Shown here in pieces: positions 52,572 through 62,275 of a stretch of DNA of 64,000 nucleotides (position 1 is the first letter of the stretch; every line of letters begins with the position of its first letter). Below the pieces are notes generated by a model. It was not told the DNA's origin and made no database searches. It saw only the letters and a list, made by a program, of their open reading frames with translations. The stretch is taken from the NCBI RefSeq assembly GCF_025398175.1, contig NZ_CP099734.1, positions 2,666,001-2,730,000 of the forward strand. Direction: 5' to 3'. Source of the DNA: Photobacterium sp. TY1-4. Lineage in GTDB: Bacteria > Pseudomonadota > Gammaproteobacteria > Enterobacterales > Vibrionaceae. The translations under genes and the position numbers were made by a program.

Positions 52572-53141
52572 ATGAAAAAGCTTCTTATTGCCGCCACCGT
52601 GATGGCACTGACCGCCTGCTCGGCACCCTCCGAGCCGCAGCTGACCCTGAACCCGACGCCTGTCATTGCCCAGCAACCGACCACATCCGGGAAAACGCTG
52701 AGCCTGGAAAGCCGCGACCTGCGCACCGCCCAGTTCGTGGCCGTCGTTGACAGCGGCCGCCAGAATGTTCAGCCGCTGCACGCCTCCCAGAACTTGCGGA
52801 TCACGTTGGAAGATGCCCTGTCTCGTCAGCTCAGCTCGCAAGGTTATGGCATTACCCAAGACAGCAAAGGCACCCTGCGTCTGGATATCCTGGAAGCCAT
52901 GGTCAATGTGAAACACAGTGTGATGAGCCACGAACTGAGCAGCAAGCTGCAGCTGCAACTGGTGGTTGAAACCCCGACCGGGAAGTTTGTGAAACGCTAC
53001 GCCGGGAAGTCGGAGCGTAACGGTGCCATGAGCGCCTCGGTAGAAGATATGGAACTGGCGCTGAATAACCTGATCACCGCGGTGCTGAAAGACATCTACG
53101 CCGATCCGGAATTCAACAGCTACCTGCAGGAGAAACTATAA
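52572..53141 (+). CDS. yajG: YajG-family lipoprotein
   Basis: Lipoprotein of 189 residues with lipobox LTAC (cysteine at residue 15) and the conserved VVDSGRQNVQPLHAS stretch of the YajG family. The function is unknown; E. coli yajG lies next to bolA and ampG, as here. The ATG at 52572 is preceded by AAGGA at 52556. Its stop overlaps the next start (TAATG). Confidence 0.92.
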   Translation: MKKLLIAATVMALTACSAPSEPQLTLNPTPVIAQQPTTSGKTLSLESRDLRTAQFVAVVDSGRQNVQPLHASQNLRITLEDALSRQLSSQGYGITQDSKGTLRLDILEAMVNVKHSVMSHELSSKLQLQLVVETPTGKFVKRYAGKSERNGAMSASVEDMELALNNLITAVLKDIYADPEFNSYLQEKL

Positions 53142-53695
53142 TGCGTCAGGCCTTACTAGCCCTGCTCCTGAGTATCGCCCTGCCCGTCAGCGCTGCAACC
53201 CAAGTGCTGGTTTCCACCAGCCTGGGTGACTTTACGATTCAGCTGGATGAGAAAAGTGCGCCGATCTCAAGTCAGAACTTTCTGCGCTACGTTGAAGACG
53301 GCAGTTATGTCGGCACCATTTTTCATCGCGTGATCCCGGGTTTTATGGCTCAGGGCGGCGGCTTCGATCAGGACTTCAATCGCCGGGATACCTACCCGCC
53401 GATCCAAAACGAGTCCACCAATGGTCTGAAGAATGAACGCGCCACCATCGCCATGGCCCGGACCAACGCACCGGACTCTGCCACCCGTCAGTTCTTCATC
53501 AACTACAACAATAATGCGTTCTTGGATGCCCGAGGCAGCCAACCGGGCTACGCCGTATTCGGCAAAGTTGTGAAGGGGTTCTCAGTTATTGAAAAAATGG
53601 CTGAAATTCCTACCACTACCGTTCGCTCGATGGGTATGAAAGATGTCCCGCAGCAACCTATAGTTATTAAAGAAATAATGATTCTCAAAAAGTAG
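53141..53695 (+). CDS. Periplasmic cyclophilin-type peptidyl-prolyl isomerase
   Basis: Proline isomerase of 184 residues. A signal peptide (1-19) is followed by the cyclophilin fold with FHRVIPGFMAQGG and the catalytic-arginine region, RQFFINYN, and PGYAVFGKV. The signal peptide points to a PpiA-like periplasmic foldase. It is translationally coupled to yajG. Confidence 0.95.
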   Translation: MRQALLALLLSIALPVSAATQVLVSTSLGDFTIQLDEKSAPISSQNFLRYVEDGSYVGTIFHRVIPGFMAQGGGFDQDFNRRDTYPPIQNESTNGLKNERATIAMARTNAPDSATRQFFINYNNNAFLDARGSQPGYAVFGKVVKGFSVIEKMAEIPTTTVRSMGMKDVPQQPIVIKEIMILKK

Positions 53696-53743
53696 GTAAA
53701 CGTCACCTGGTCGTTCGCCTACCGCAACAACCAGGTGGCCCCT

Positions 53744-54106
53744 ATGCTCAGACTGATTTCCTCCCAACCAGAAACGCCTACCCGACAGGTCGATCAGCAC
53801 ATTTCAGATTACGCCCCGGCCCTGGCTCTGAGCGCCCTCGGTGTGCTTTGCGGCGAAGCCAGCTACGACTCTCTGAAAAAAACCTGCACCGAGCACCTCC
53901 ACGACTGGTGGAAATTGTCGGTCCCCGCCGGCACACCGGCCAACCGGTACGAATCGGCTTACTGGTATTTACTGCATTTACTCGAATCACTGGAGGAGCA
54001 TGAGCTGCTGGGCAACCATTTTATCCAGTTCAAAGTCACGTCAACCGCCCAGTTTTTACTTGGGGTCGGTGAACATCTGGCGAAAATGCAGGGGATCCGG
54101 CCGTAG
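53744..54106 (+). CDS. Hypothetical protein, 120 aa
   Basis: Soluble, helical product with several Trp/His/Leu residues (HLHDWWKLS, AYWYLLHLLESLEEHELLG). No signal peptide or known motif is seen. The ATG at 53744 has AGGTGG five bases upstream. It lies 48 bases after the cyclophilin gene and 125 before ampG. I recognise no family; position suggests the same operon. Confidence 0.7.
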   Translation: MLRLISSQPETPTRQVDQHISDYAPALALSALGVLCGEASYDSLKKTCTEHLHDWWKLSVPAGTPANRYESAYWYLLHLLESLEEHELLGNHFIQFKVTSTAQFLLGVGEHLAKMQGIRP

Positions 54107-54231
54107 CGGATGATCCGCCCCGCCCCGGATCTCACCCCATCATCTTTTTACCCGCATTTTACTGAAGTTCGCCGCGACTTCGCCTTATAATCGAATCTCG
54201 TCAACACAACACAATCAATACTGAGGGAACC

Positions 54232-55614
54232 ATGTCGCAACCACTCGCGGACAATCGCCAGGGCTGGCGGGTCTATCTGGAGAAAAAAGTCCTGATCATG
54301 CTGGCACTGGGCTTTTCATCCGGCCTGCCGATCCTGCTGGTTTTCGGTACCCTGTCTTTCTGGCTCAGGGAGGCCGAAGTCAGCCGAACGGATATCGGAT
54401 TTTTTAGTTGGGTCGCCCTCGCCTACGGCTTCAAGTGGATCTGGTCACCGCTGATCGACCGCTTTCCGGTGCCGATCCTGTCGCGCTTGCTGGGCCGCCG
54501 CCGGGGCTGGATGGTGTTCTCCCAGCTGTTGATCATCGCTTCGCTCTACGGCATGGCCGTCAGCAACCCTCAGATTGATCTGATCCAACTGGCAATCTTC
54601 GCCGTCATCGTTGCCTTCTCCTCGGCCTCGCAGGATATCGTCATCGATGCCTACCGGATTGAAATGGCTTCGGAGCGTCTGCAGGCCGCACTCGCCGCAG
54701 CCTATATGACCGGCTACCGTCTGGCCATGATCACCGCAGGCGCCGGGGCCATGGCCCTGGCTGCCTGGTTCGGCTCCGATACCGAATACAATGCCCATGG
54801 CTGGCAAGTCGCCTATTTCACCATGGCCGGACTGATGCTGGTAGGCTTGCTCACAGCCCTGTGCATTCACGAACCGACCATCGATAACTCAGCAGTCGAC
54901 AACCTCGAACGCCAGATGCGCCAGCAATTGCTCGACAAAGGGATGCCGGCGATCCCGGCCCGCCTGACAGCCTGGTTCTATACTGCGGCTGTACTGCCGT
55001 TCCAGGATTTCTTTACCCGCTACGGCCGCGAAGCGCTGGTGATCCTGGTGCTCATCGGGACCTATCGGATCTCGGATGTGGTGATGGGCGTGATGGCCAA
55101 TGCCTTTTACGTCGATATGGGCTTTAGCAAAACCGAAGTCGCTTCCGTTTCCAAAATTTACGGGGTGATTATGACCCTGCTCGGGGCGGGCCTGGGTGGC
55201 ATCTTGGTCAGCAAGTTCGGTACCCTGCGGATCCTGGCCCTGGGGGCAATCCTGGCAGCCGCCACCAATATCCTGTTCATGATTTTCACCTATCTGGGAA
55301 ACAGCCTGGGCATGCTGACCCTGGTGATCTCGGTAGATAACCTCAGCGCCGGCATCGCCACCGCAGCGTTTATCACCTATATGTCCAGCCTGACCAACGT
55401 TGCCTTTTCCGCCACCCAATATGCCCTGTTCAGCTCCATCATGCTGCTGTTTCCGAAATTCATTGCCGGTTTCTCGGGCATGTTTGTCGATAACTTCGGC
55501 TACAACATATTTTTCTTTGCCACAGCCCTGATCGGCTTGCCGGTGCTGATGCTGATTTATACCGTCGGCCGACGCCAGAAAGTCAGCGCTCAACCCCGTT
55601 CAGAAGTGACCTGA
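54232..55614 (+). CDS. ampG: Muropeptide permease AmpG
   Basis: Inner-membrane MFS transporter that brings anhydro-muropeptides into the cytoplasm for cell-wall recycling; this also feeds the signal for AmpC beta-lactamase induction in other bacteria. The 460-residue product has about 12-14 helices and the AmpG segments GFSSGLPILLV, FSSASQDIVIDAYRIE and MTGYRLAMI. A strong terminator follows. Confidence 0.96.
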   Translation: MSQPLADNRQGWRVYLEKKVLIMLALGFSSGLPILLVFGTLSFWLREAEVSRTDIGFFSWVALAYGFKWIWSPLIDRFPVPILSRLLGRRRGWMVFSQLLIIASLYGMAVSNPQIDLIQLAIFAVIVAFSSASQDIVIDAYRIEMASERLQAALAAAYMTGYRLAMITAGAGAMALAAWFGSDTEYNAHGWQVAYFTMAGLMLVGLLTALCIHEPTIDNSAVDNLERQMRQQLLDKGMPAIPARLTAWFYTAAVLPFQDFFTRYGREALVILVLIGTYRISDVVMGVMANAFYVDMGFSKTEVASVSKIYGVIMTLLGAGLGGILVSKFGTLRILALGAILAAATNILFMIFTYLGNSLGMLTLVISVDNLSAGIATAAFITYMSSLTNVAFSATQYALFSSIMLLFPKFIAGFSGMFVDNFGYNIFFFATALIGLPVLMLIYTVGRRQKVSAQPRSEVT

Positions 55615-55645
55615 CCCTCGAACACCCGCGCTTAGCCGGGGATTG

Positions 55646-55683
55646 GGGAGGTGTTTTGTTGACAGCAAACACCTCCCTTTTTT
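55646..55683 (+). terminator. Terminator after ampG
   Basis: Eleven-base arms (55646-55656 and 55667-55677) are followed by TTTTTTT. Confidence 0.93.
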
Positions 55684-55786
55684 ATTTTCGCAGGTCAGGC
55701 AGTGAAAACCGATGTCAACAGCCGCCATTAGATGACGCATTTATCACTTAGTTCAGAAAAATATCACTGAAACCACCAAAAATGAC

Positions 55787-55840
55787 GATCGTGATCACTA
55801 AACACCAAAAATGTAATCGATTCCAAAAGATCGTGATCAC
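55787..55840 (+). promoter_or_regulatory. Duplicated GATCGTGATCAC operator before ompK
   Basis: The 12-mer GATCGTGATCAC occurs at 55787-55798 and 55829-55840, 42 bases apart (four helical turns). Its last eight bases form the palindrome GTGATCAC. The copies lie 125-180 bases before the channel gene. CytR/CRP control of tsx-type genes is known in enterics, but these sites do not have CRP spacing. Two ATCACT motifs lie nearby at 55744 and 55763. Confidence 0.5.
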
Positions 55841-55964
55841 AATTAGCAAATGATTGCGCAACCGTTACATTTCCAACAGTGACATAAAACCATAGAATCA
55901 CTTCCACAACGAAACGGGCCGCAAAAGAGCCTGATACCAATACACAATGAGCGAGAGTTTACCC

Positions 55965-56756
55965 ATGCGCAAATCCCTAGCAGCACTGAGCGTGCTGGCA
56001 GCAACAGCACTGCCGGCCACCGTTAACGCCGCCGATTATTCTGACGACATTCACAAGAACGACTACAGCTGGTCACAATTCAACCTGATGTACGCCATCA
56101 ATGAATTGCCAGGTGAATCAGACCACGATTACATGGAAATGGAATTCGGTGGCCGCTCTGGCATCTTCGACCTGTACGGTTACGTTGATGTATTCAACCT
56201 GAGCAGCGACAAAGACAGCGACAAAGCTGGTGCCGAAAAAATGTTCATGAAGTTCGCACCGCGTGTTTCCCTGGATGCCGTGACCGGTAAAGATCTGTCA
56301 TTCGGCCCGGTTCAGGAACTATATGTTGCGACACTGATGGAATGGGGTGGTAACGCAGGTGTCAACAACCAGAAAATCGGTCTGGGCTCTGACGTAAACG
56401 TACCATGGCTGGGCAAAATCGGTCTGAACCTATATGCGTCATACCGCGGCAACGACCATGAGTGGAACGGTTACCACCTTGCAACGAACTGGTTCAAGCC
56501 ATTCCACTTCTTCGAAAATGGCAGCTTCCTGTCTTACCAGGGTTACATCGACTACGAATTCGGCCTGGACGATGGCCCGAACACCGGCGGCGCGAGCAGC
56601 GGTGGTGCGATGTTTAACGGCCTGTACTGGCACTCAGATCGCTACGCAGTGGGTTACGGCCTGAAAGCGTACAAAGACATCTACGGTATCAAAGACTCTG
56701 ATGCGCTGAAATCAACCGGAGTCGGCCACTATGTTTCTGTAACTTACAAGTTCTAA
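55965..56756 (+). CDS. ompK: OmpK/Tsx-family outer membrane channel
   Basis: Outer-membrane barrel of the nucleoside-channel (Tsx) family; OmpK is also a vibriophage receptor. The 263-residue product has a signal peptide ending VNA-ADYSDD, the family segments MEFGGRSGIFDLYGY and GKDLSFGPVQE, and ends in VTYKF with a terminal Phe, the barrel-assembly signature. The start at 55965 has GAGAG seven bases upstream. It is the first of two tandem homologues. Confidence 0.95.
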   Translation: MRKSLAALSVLAATALPATVNAADYSDDIHKNDYSWSQFNLMYAINELPGESDHDYMEMEFGGRSGIFDLYGYVDVFNLSSDKDSDKAGAEKMFMKFAPRVSLDAVTGKDLSFGPVQELYVATLMEWGGNAGVNNQKIGLGSDVNVPWLGKIGLNLYASYRGNDHEWNGYHLATNWFKPFHFFENGSFLSYQGYIDYEFGLDDGPNTGGASSGGAMFNGLYWHSDRYAVGYGLKAYKDIYGIKDSDALKSTGVGHYVSVTYKF

Positions 56757-57084
56757 GTTCCAGACATTCATATCCTGAAAAGCACTCACGCTGTGGGTGC
56801 TTTTTTTTTGCGCTCTCATTGTTAAGAGGGTCCTTATTTTCAAGACTGCCTCGCTTTCTCTTTCATTTTTTTCAACTTTTCCCCCTGCGACACTGCCCGG
56901 TGATTAAGGATCACGCCTTAACCTTAAGACAACCAACCGCCCGGTAAAGAATACGCTAGCCTTTGCTAATAGAAGCGTGCCCATTTCATTTCTATAACAG
57001 CGCGCTGAACAGGGCTCCTGCGATGGTGCAACCGGTCATCCGCAGATCCCCGAAGCAATGGCATTTGGCTAGCGAGATCTCATT
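56757..57084 (+). other. Gap between the two OmpK-type genes
   Basis: The 328-base gap holds the ompK terminator at its start and then a T/C-rich stretch. I see no operator like the duplicated 12-mer before the first copy and no other gene, so the two channels are probably regulated separately. Confidence 0.5.
56781..56809 (+). terminator. Terminator after ompK
   Basis: AGCACTC (56781-56787) pairs with GGGTGCT (56795-56801, one G-T pair) and nine T follow. Confidence 0.9.
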
Positions 57085-57924
57085 ATGAACAGAACTTTGG
57101 CTGCTCTCAGTATTAGCGCTGCCCTTGCCCTGCCGGGCACCAGCGGCGCCGTCGATTACTCCGACGATATCCATAAAAATGATTACAAGTGGTTCACCCT
57201 CAATCTGATGCAGAGTATCAACAACCGGATCCCCTTCGGATTCCAGGACGATACCTATTTCGAGATGGAATTCGGCGGCCGCTCCGGCTGGCTGGATCTC
57301 TACGGTTACCTGGATGTGTTTGATGTACTCAACTCCAGTAACTCCGATCGCAACAAACCGGAAGGCAGTGATGACTTTGCAGACAACTTCTTCTTTAAAT
57401 TTGCTCCCCGCTTCTCTTTAGATGGGATCAGCGGCAAAGATCTCTCCTTCGGCCCGGTGATGGAGCTCTATATTTCCACCTTGACCAATGTGGGTGACAA
57501 CGCACTGTTTGAGCACTATATCGGCCTGGGGTCTGATGTGCAGGTGCCCTGGTTCGGCAAAGTCGGTCTCAATACCTATGCCCGGTATGTCCGGGAAAAC
57601 TTTGGGGCGGAGAACGAGGGGGAATGGGATGGCTATATGATTTCCACCAACTGGTTCAAACCCTGGCTGACCCTCAGCAGTGGCGACTTCGTTACCTACC
57701 AGGGTTATCTGGACTATAAATTCGGGGCCTCGAAAATTTCCGATGATATCAACCGGACCACCACGGCCATTGAGTGGTTCAACGGCATCTATTACCACAC
57801 CCCGCAATGGGCCTTCGGCTACGGCCTGAAGTACTACCACAACATGGCCCTGTTTAAAGACGGGGGATTTGCCGGCGATACCACCGGCTTTGGTCACTAC
57901 CTCTCGGCCAACTACAAATTCTGA
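57085..57924 (+). CDS. Second OmpK/Tsx-family channel
   Basis: Homologue of the preceding gene: 279 residues, signal peptide ending SGA-VDYSDD, then the shared DYSDDIHKNDY, MEFGGRSG, GKDLSFGPV, TNWFKPW and terminal YKF. Loops differ, for example a Asn/Ser-rich insert near residue 75. A weak ribosome-binding site precedes the ATG. It arose by tandem duplication; divergence is largest in loops, as expected for phage-receptor selection or altered substrate range. Confidence 0.93.
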   Translation: MNRTLAALSISAALALPGTSGAVDYSDDIHKNDYKWFTLNLMQSINNRIPFGFQDDTYFEMEFGGRSGWLDLYGYLDVFDVLNSSNSDRNKPEGSDDFADNFFFKFAPRFSLDGISGKDLSFGPVMELYISTLTNVGDNALFEHYIGLGSDVQVPWFGKVGLNTYARYVRENFGAENEGEWDGYMISTNWFKPWLTLSSGDFVTYQGYLDYKFGASKISDDINRTTTAIEWFNGIYYHTPQWAFGYGLKYYHNMALFKDGGFAGDTTGFGHYLSANYKF

Positions 57925-58032
57925 TCCGCTCCCTTCAGCGCAAACGGCACAACCCGGACGTGCCCCTCACCTGTCAACGGCGGCCCAAGAACATGGTATG
58001 CTGAGCGCTGTTCTGACTAAGAAAGGATACCC

Positions 58033-58938
58033 GTGTTGAACCTGACCATTGTCGGCGCCGGAGCGATTGGCCGTTTATGGGGATGCCACCTGAGCCAAGA
58101 TCATGCCGTCCACTTCTGGACCCGGGATAGCGCCTCTGAGCTGTCCCTGAGCTTCAATCCCCTGGCGCAAACATCCCCACAGCACTATACCTTTGCCGCC
58201 AACCAGTCCGCGCAATTGCAGCAAGCCGACGCGGTGTTACTGACCGTCAAAGCATTCCAGGTTGAGCAAGCACTCACCTCCATTTTGCCGTATCTGCCGT
58301 CCCGCACACCGGTCATCGTGATGCACAACGGTATGGGCACCCATGAAAATGTCTCAGCGTTGCTGCCGGAGAACCCGTTGTTGTATGCCACCACCACCCA
58401 GGCAGCCTATCGACCGACTCCGGGACAACTCAACCACACCGGTCTGGGGCATACCTGGATCGGGGCGATCAACGGCAGCGGCAAGGCACATGCGGCACTG
58501 ACCGGGCAGCTGAACCAGGCGCTGCCGCCCTGCCAGTGGCATGACCAGATCCTGATCCCGCTGTGGCAGAAGCTGGCCATCAACTGTGCGATCAATCCGC
58601 TCACCGCCATTGCGCAGTGCCGCAATGGGGAGCTGGCGCAAGCCAAATACCACCGGCAGCTGGATGCCATCTGCACCGAAGTCGCAACCGTGATGAATGC
58701 CGAAGGGATCGCCTGCGACCGCACCTCCCTGCGCCACCAGGTCGATCAGGTGATCAACAATACCGCTGGAAACTATTCGTCGATGAATCAGGACATTTCT
58801 CAGCACCGGCCGACGGAAATCGACTATATTACGGGATATCTGATTGACCGGGCTCAGGAACACGGGATTGCGGTTCCGGAAAATACCCGACTATGGCACC
58901 AAATCAAACAACTGGAGCAACAACACCATGACGCATGA
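58033..58938 (+). CDS. panE: 2-Dehydropantoate 2-reductase
   Basis: NADPH enzyme that makes pantoate for coenzyme A. The 301-residue product starts with the nucleotide-binding GAGAIGRLWG and has the catalytic-lysine segment WQKLAINCAINPLTA. The start is GTG with AAAGGA six bases upstream. Its stop overlaps yajL by 11 bases. Confidence 0.96.
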   Translation: MLNLTIVGAGAIGRLWGCHLSQDHAVHFWTRDSASELSLSFNPLAQTSPQHYTFAANQSAQLQQADAVLLTVKAFQVEQALTSILPYLPSRTPVIVMHNGMGTHENVSALLPENPLLYATTTQAAYRPTPGQLNHTGLGHTWIGAINGSGKAHAALTGQLNQALPPCQWHDQILIPLWQKLAINCAINPLTAIAQCRNGELAQAKYHRQLDAICTEVATVMNAEGIACDRTSLRHQVDQVINNTAGNYSSMNQDISQHRPTEIDYITGYLIDRAQEHGIAVPENTRLWHQIKQLEQQHHDA

Positions 58939-59548
58939 GGCCCAGCAGCGCCCGATCAAAGTTGCCGTCTGTATCGCCCCCGGCAGCGAAGAGATGGAAG
59001 CCGTCACCACCATCGATATTCTGATCCGGGCCGGTTTTCAGGTCACCATTGCCAGTGTCGCTTCCGACGGGGCATTGATCATGGCCGGCTCTCGCGGGAT
59101 CAAGCTGGTCGCCGACGTCGCGCTGGTGGCCATTGCCGACGAGCCGTTTGACTGTGTGGTCCTGCCGGGCGGTGTCGCCGGGGCCGAATGTTTCCGCGAC
59201 AGCCCGCTGCTGGTCGAGTTTGTCAACCAGCACAAATATGACGGCAAGCTGGTTGCCGCTATCTGCGCCGCCCCGGCAGTGGTATTGGAGCACCACAATC
59301 TGTTTCCGAACGCCCTGATGACGGCTCACCCGGCCTTCCTGGATCAGATCCCGGAAGCCCGCCGCCGGAGCAAGCGGGTGGTCTATGATATCAACCACCG
59401 TCTGCTGACTAGCCAGGGACCGGGCACGGCACAGGAATTTGCGTTTGAAATTATCGGCCATCTGGCAAGCAAGGCACTGGCCGCCGAAGTCGCGGAGCCG
59501 ATGGTGGTTTGGCCGAATATGCACTACACCGTGCTGCCGCGAAAGTAA
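58928..59548 (+). CDS. yajL: DJ-1/PfpI family protein YajL
   Basis: DJ-1-superfamily protein of 206 residues, linked to oxidative-stress chaperone activity. The conserved redox cysteine is in AAICAAPAVV and the acidic partner in GSEEMEAV. The ATG at 58928 lies inside the end of panE, so translation is coupled. Claims of deglycase activity for this family are disputed. Confidence 0.94.
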   Translation: MTHEAQQRPIKVAVCIAPGSEEMEAVTTIDILIRAGFQVTIASVASDGALIMAGSRGIKLVADVALVAIADEPFDCVVLPGGVAGAECFRDSPLLVEFVNQHKYDGKLVAAICAAPAVVLEHHNLFPNALMTAHPAFLDQIPEARRRSKRVVYDINHRLLTSQGPGTAQEFAFEIIGHLASKALAAEVAEPMVVWPNMHYTVLPRK

Positions 59549-59654
59549 GCGCTAGCCGCCAGCAAAGCCGGCAGGCAGGAAAGACACCGACGCCAGTCCG
59601 ACACCACTGCGCCCCCGCTGTACGGGCATCGCCGCAGTGCCGGAGGCTAAAAAC

Positions 59655-59684
59655 AAAAACGAGAGCCGAAGCTCTCGTTTTTTA
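59655..59684. terminator. Bidirectional terminator between yajL and thiI
   Basis: ACGAGAGC (59659-59666) and GCTCTCGT (59671-59678), loop CGAA, with A and T runs on the two sides. It serves convergent yajL and thiI. Confidence 0.93.
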
Positions 59685-59707
59685 TCGTGAAGAAGCGCAA
59701 GATCTCC

Positions 59708-61156
59708 TTACGGACGGTACACCTTCACGTTCTCAAACCCGTTTTCTTTCAGGTACAGCGCCTGCAAACGGCTCATCACTCCGCGATCGCAATACAGCAG
59801 GTAAGTTTTATCCTGCGGCAGATCGCCAAACTGCGTAGCCAGCTTGTAGAACGGCAGATGTCGCACTTCAACGTTCTCCAGCTCCAGCGGATTCTCGTCT
59901 TCTTCATCCGGGCTGCGGATATCCAGCACAATCGCATCCGTTTCAATCTGATCCACCAGCTCAATTTCCGGCGCCTGCTCCTGGCTTTCTTTCTCGATAT
60001 TACGGATATCGATCACCCGGGCTTCGGTCACCACACGCTCCAGCACCGCAAAGTCAAACTTGGCTTCTTCCGCTTCCAGCTTCTCTTTCACCGCTTTCAC
60101 AGTCGGGCTTTTCGAGATCACGCCGCAGAATTCCGGCATCGTCTTGGCAAAATCTTCAGTGCCGATCTCACGGGCCACGTTGATAATATCTTCTTTATCC
60201 CAGTTGATCAGCGGACGCAGGATCAGCGTGTCGGTCACGTTATCAATATGGCGCAGGTTGGTCAGGGTCTGGCTGGAAACCTGGCCCAGTGCCTCACCGG
60301 TCACCAGCGCCTGGATCCCGAAACGCTCCGCCACCTGGCCGGCCGCGCGCATAAACATCCGCTTCAGGATCACGCCCATCTGGCCGTCATCAACTTTTTC
60401 CAGGATTTCCGCCACAACCGGCTCAAAATCAATCGCGATGAATTTTACTTTGGCCGAGGAGCCATACTTTTTCCACAAGAAGTGAGAAACCTGCTTCACG
60501 CCAATTTCATGCGCCGGGCCACCCAAGTTGAAGAAACAGTAATGCACCTTGCTGCCACGCTTAATATGCAGGTAGCTCGACACCCCGGAGTCAAAACCGC
60601 CGGAGATCAGGCTCAGGACATCTTCCTGCGTGCCCAGTGGGAAACCGCCCAGCCCTTTATGGCGAGCCAGGATCTGGTTCAGCTTCTCGTTCTCAACCTC
60701 GATATTGACCGTGATGTCCGGGTTTTTCAGCTTCACCGACGCCGAGGCAACGGCCTGGTTCAAACCGCCGCCCACATAGCGCTCAAGATCAATGGAAGTG
60801 AAGTCATGCTTACCGGTCCGCTTCACGCGAACACAGAAGGTTTTGTCTTCAAGCTGACTGGCAACATGTGCCAAGGTCTGCTCATAGATGTCGTGCATGT
60901 CCTTGAATTCGGTCTGTTTGACTTCCAGTGAATGATGGATACCCGGTGTCTGCGTCAGCACCGCCAGCACCTGGTCGCGAATACTGTCATCTTTTGAAGT
61001 CACTTCGATGTAGCTGCGTCGGTTATGCACCGCCACAGAATCGGACAAACGCTGAAGAATAATGCGGATGTTACATTCCAGAATTCGGGTGAAGCGCTTG
61101 CGAACCGATTCACTCTTCACAAAAATCTCTGGATGGGGTTTAACAATAAATTTCAT
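59708..61156 (-). CDS. thiI: tRNA 4-thiouridine synthase ThiI
   Basis: Makes 4-thiouridine at position 8 of tRNA and supplies sulfur for thiamine thiazole. The 482 residues match E. coli. Domains: N-terminal ferredoxin-like and THUMP (about 1-165), the PP-loop SGGFDSG, and a C-terminal rhodanese domain with C456 in LLYCDRG. The start at 61156 gives [12 protein letters not shown]; a longer in-frame ATG is not supported. A 192-base gap separates it from pomB. Confidence 0.98.
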   Translation of the reverse strand: MKFIVKPHPEIFVKSESVRKRFTRILECNIRIILQRLSDSVAVHNRRSYIEVTSKDDSIRDQVLAVLTQTPGIHHSLEVKQTEFKDMHDIYEQTLAHVASQLEDKTFCVRVKRTGKHDFTSIDLERYVGGGLNQAVASASVKLKNPDITVNIEVENEKLNQILARHKGLGGFPLGTQEDVLSLISGGFDSGVSSYLHIKRGSKVHYCFFNLGGPAHEIGVKQVSHFLWKKYGSSAKVKFIAIDFEPVVAEILEKVDDGQMGVILKRMFMRAAGQVAERFGIQALVTGEALGQVSSQTLTNLRHIDNVTDTLILRPLINWDKEDIINVAREIGTEDFAKTMPEFCGVISKSPTVKAVKEKLEAEEAKFDFAVLERVVTEARVIDIRNIEKESQEQAPEIELVDQIETDAIVLDIRSPDEEDENPLELENVEVRHLPFYKLATQFGDLPQDKTYLLYCDRGVMSRLQALYLKENGFENVKVYRP

Positions 61157-61348
61157 AACACGCTTCGCTACACTGGGCCAAACAATACCAAAAGGCAAAC
61201 ATACCAAAAGGATCAAAGGCGCGAATTATACAGCAAGCAGGCTGTTGCTGAAACAAGGATATATCCCCAAGTCGTGCTCATCACTCGCAGAGACAGCCTG
61301 AAGATACAGGGCACGACCCACGGCCCTGTCCATCCTCTTAGTGTAGGC

Positions 61349-62266
61349 TTAATTCCCGCCGCTGCTCAGTTCCTCGGAATAGTGCGGTTCACCCTGCATA
61401 ATCGAGATCTCGACCCGGCGGTTGGCGACGCGCTGCGCTTCGGTCTTGTTGTCATTGAGCGGCGCCGTGTCGGCCAGCCCCATCACTCGCAGGCGCTTAT
61501 GATCGAAACCATCCACTTTTTCCATCTCCTGGGCAACTGACACCGCGCGCTGAGCCGAGAGATCCCAGTTCGAGCGGTACAGCTCAGAGTCCAGTTTCTG
61601 ATTATCGGTATGGCCGGAAACCCGGATCACCCCGGGCACGTCTTTCACCAAATCAGCGATCTGGCGCACCAGCGGGCGGAACTTCGGTTGCAGAAAAGCA
61701 GAGCCTGCCGGGAACGAGCCTTTCTCTTTAATTCGGATCACCACCTGCTGACCGAAATTCTCGACTTCGATAGCACCGTCTTCGATTTCCCGGTTCAGCG
61801 CCTGCTGCAACACTTCCATCAGTTGCTGCTGGGCCTCCATCATCTCGGATTGATCATTCTGGTTGAGCTCAGTTGACAGTTGGGCGCTCTGGCCGCCGGT
61901 CAGTTGCCCGGCGTCCCGTTGGGTCCCCCCGGCGCGATCCGATTCCCCTTCGTGGAAGTCCAATGAACGCTGGGTCATATCAATCGTCTGCTGCATGATC
62001 ACTTCGATCGGCGTCGGCTCCGGACGGCCCGGGCGAAACTCCTGGGCGATCACACTGGTTCCCTTGGGAATATCCTTCACCTCCAGCATGTTCTGCACCC
62101 CGAAGGCAAACTTCATTGAGCCGGCGATCTGTTTGAACTTCAGGACGTCCATCTCAGAGAACGACAGCAAGAGGACGAAGAAACACATCAACAGCGACAT
62201 CAGATCAGCGAAGGTGCCCATCCACGGCGGCAGCCCCGGGGGGGGACATTTGCATTCGTCTTCCAT
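61349..62266 (-). CDS. pomB: Sodium-driven flagellar motor protein PomB
   Basis: Stator subunit of the polar flagellar motor. The 305-residue product has one N-terminal helix with the ion-binding aspartate in GTFADLMSLLMCFF, a plug and linker region, and a C-terminal OmpA-like peptidoglycan-binding domain (SGHTDNQKLDSELYRSNWDLSAQRA, split by Asp/Ser pairs). It follows pomA by nine bases. Confidence 0.97.
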   Translation of the reverse strand: MEDECKCPPPGLPPWMGTFADLMSLLMCFFVLLLSFSEMDVLKFKQIAGSMKFAFGVQNMLEVKDIPKGTSVIAQEFRPGRPEPTPIEVIMQQTIDMTQRSLDFHEGESDRAGGTQRDAGQLTGGQSAQLSTELNQNDQSEMMEAQQQLMEVLQQALNREIEDGAIEVENFGQQVVIRIKEKGSFPAGSAFLQPKFRPLVRQIADLVKDVPGVIRVSGHTDNQKLDSELYRSNWDLSAQRAVSVAQEMEKVDGFDHKRLRVMGLADTAPLNDNKTEAQRVANRRVEISIMQGEPHYSEELSSGGN

Positions 62267-62275
62267 ACGCGCCCC

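Noticed and set aside
59687..60931. 414-codon open frame on the plus strand across thiI
   Set aside because: Antisense shadow of thiI, begins within the yajL-thiI terminator region, no ribosome-binding site and no family resemblance.
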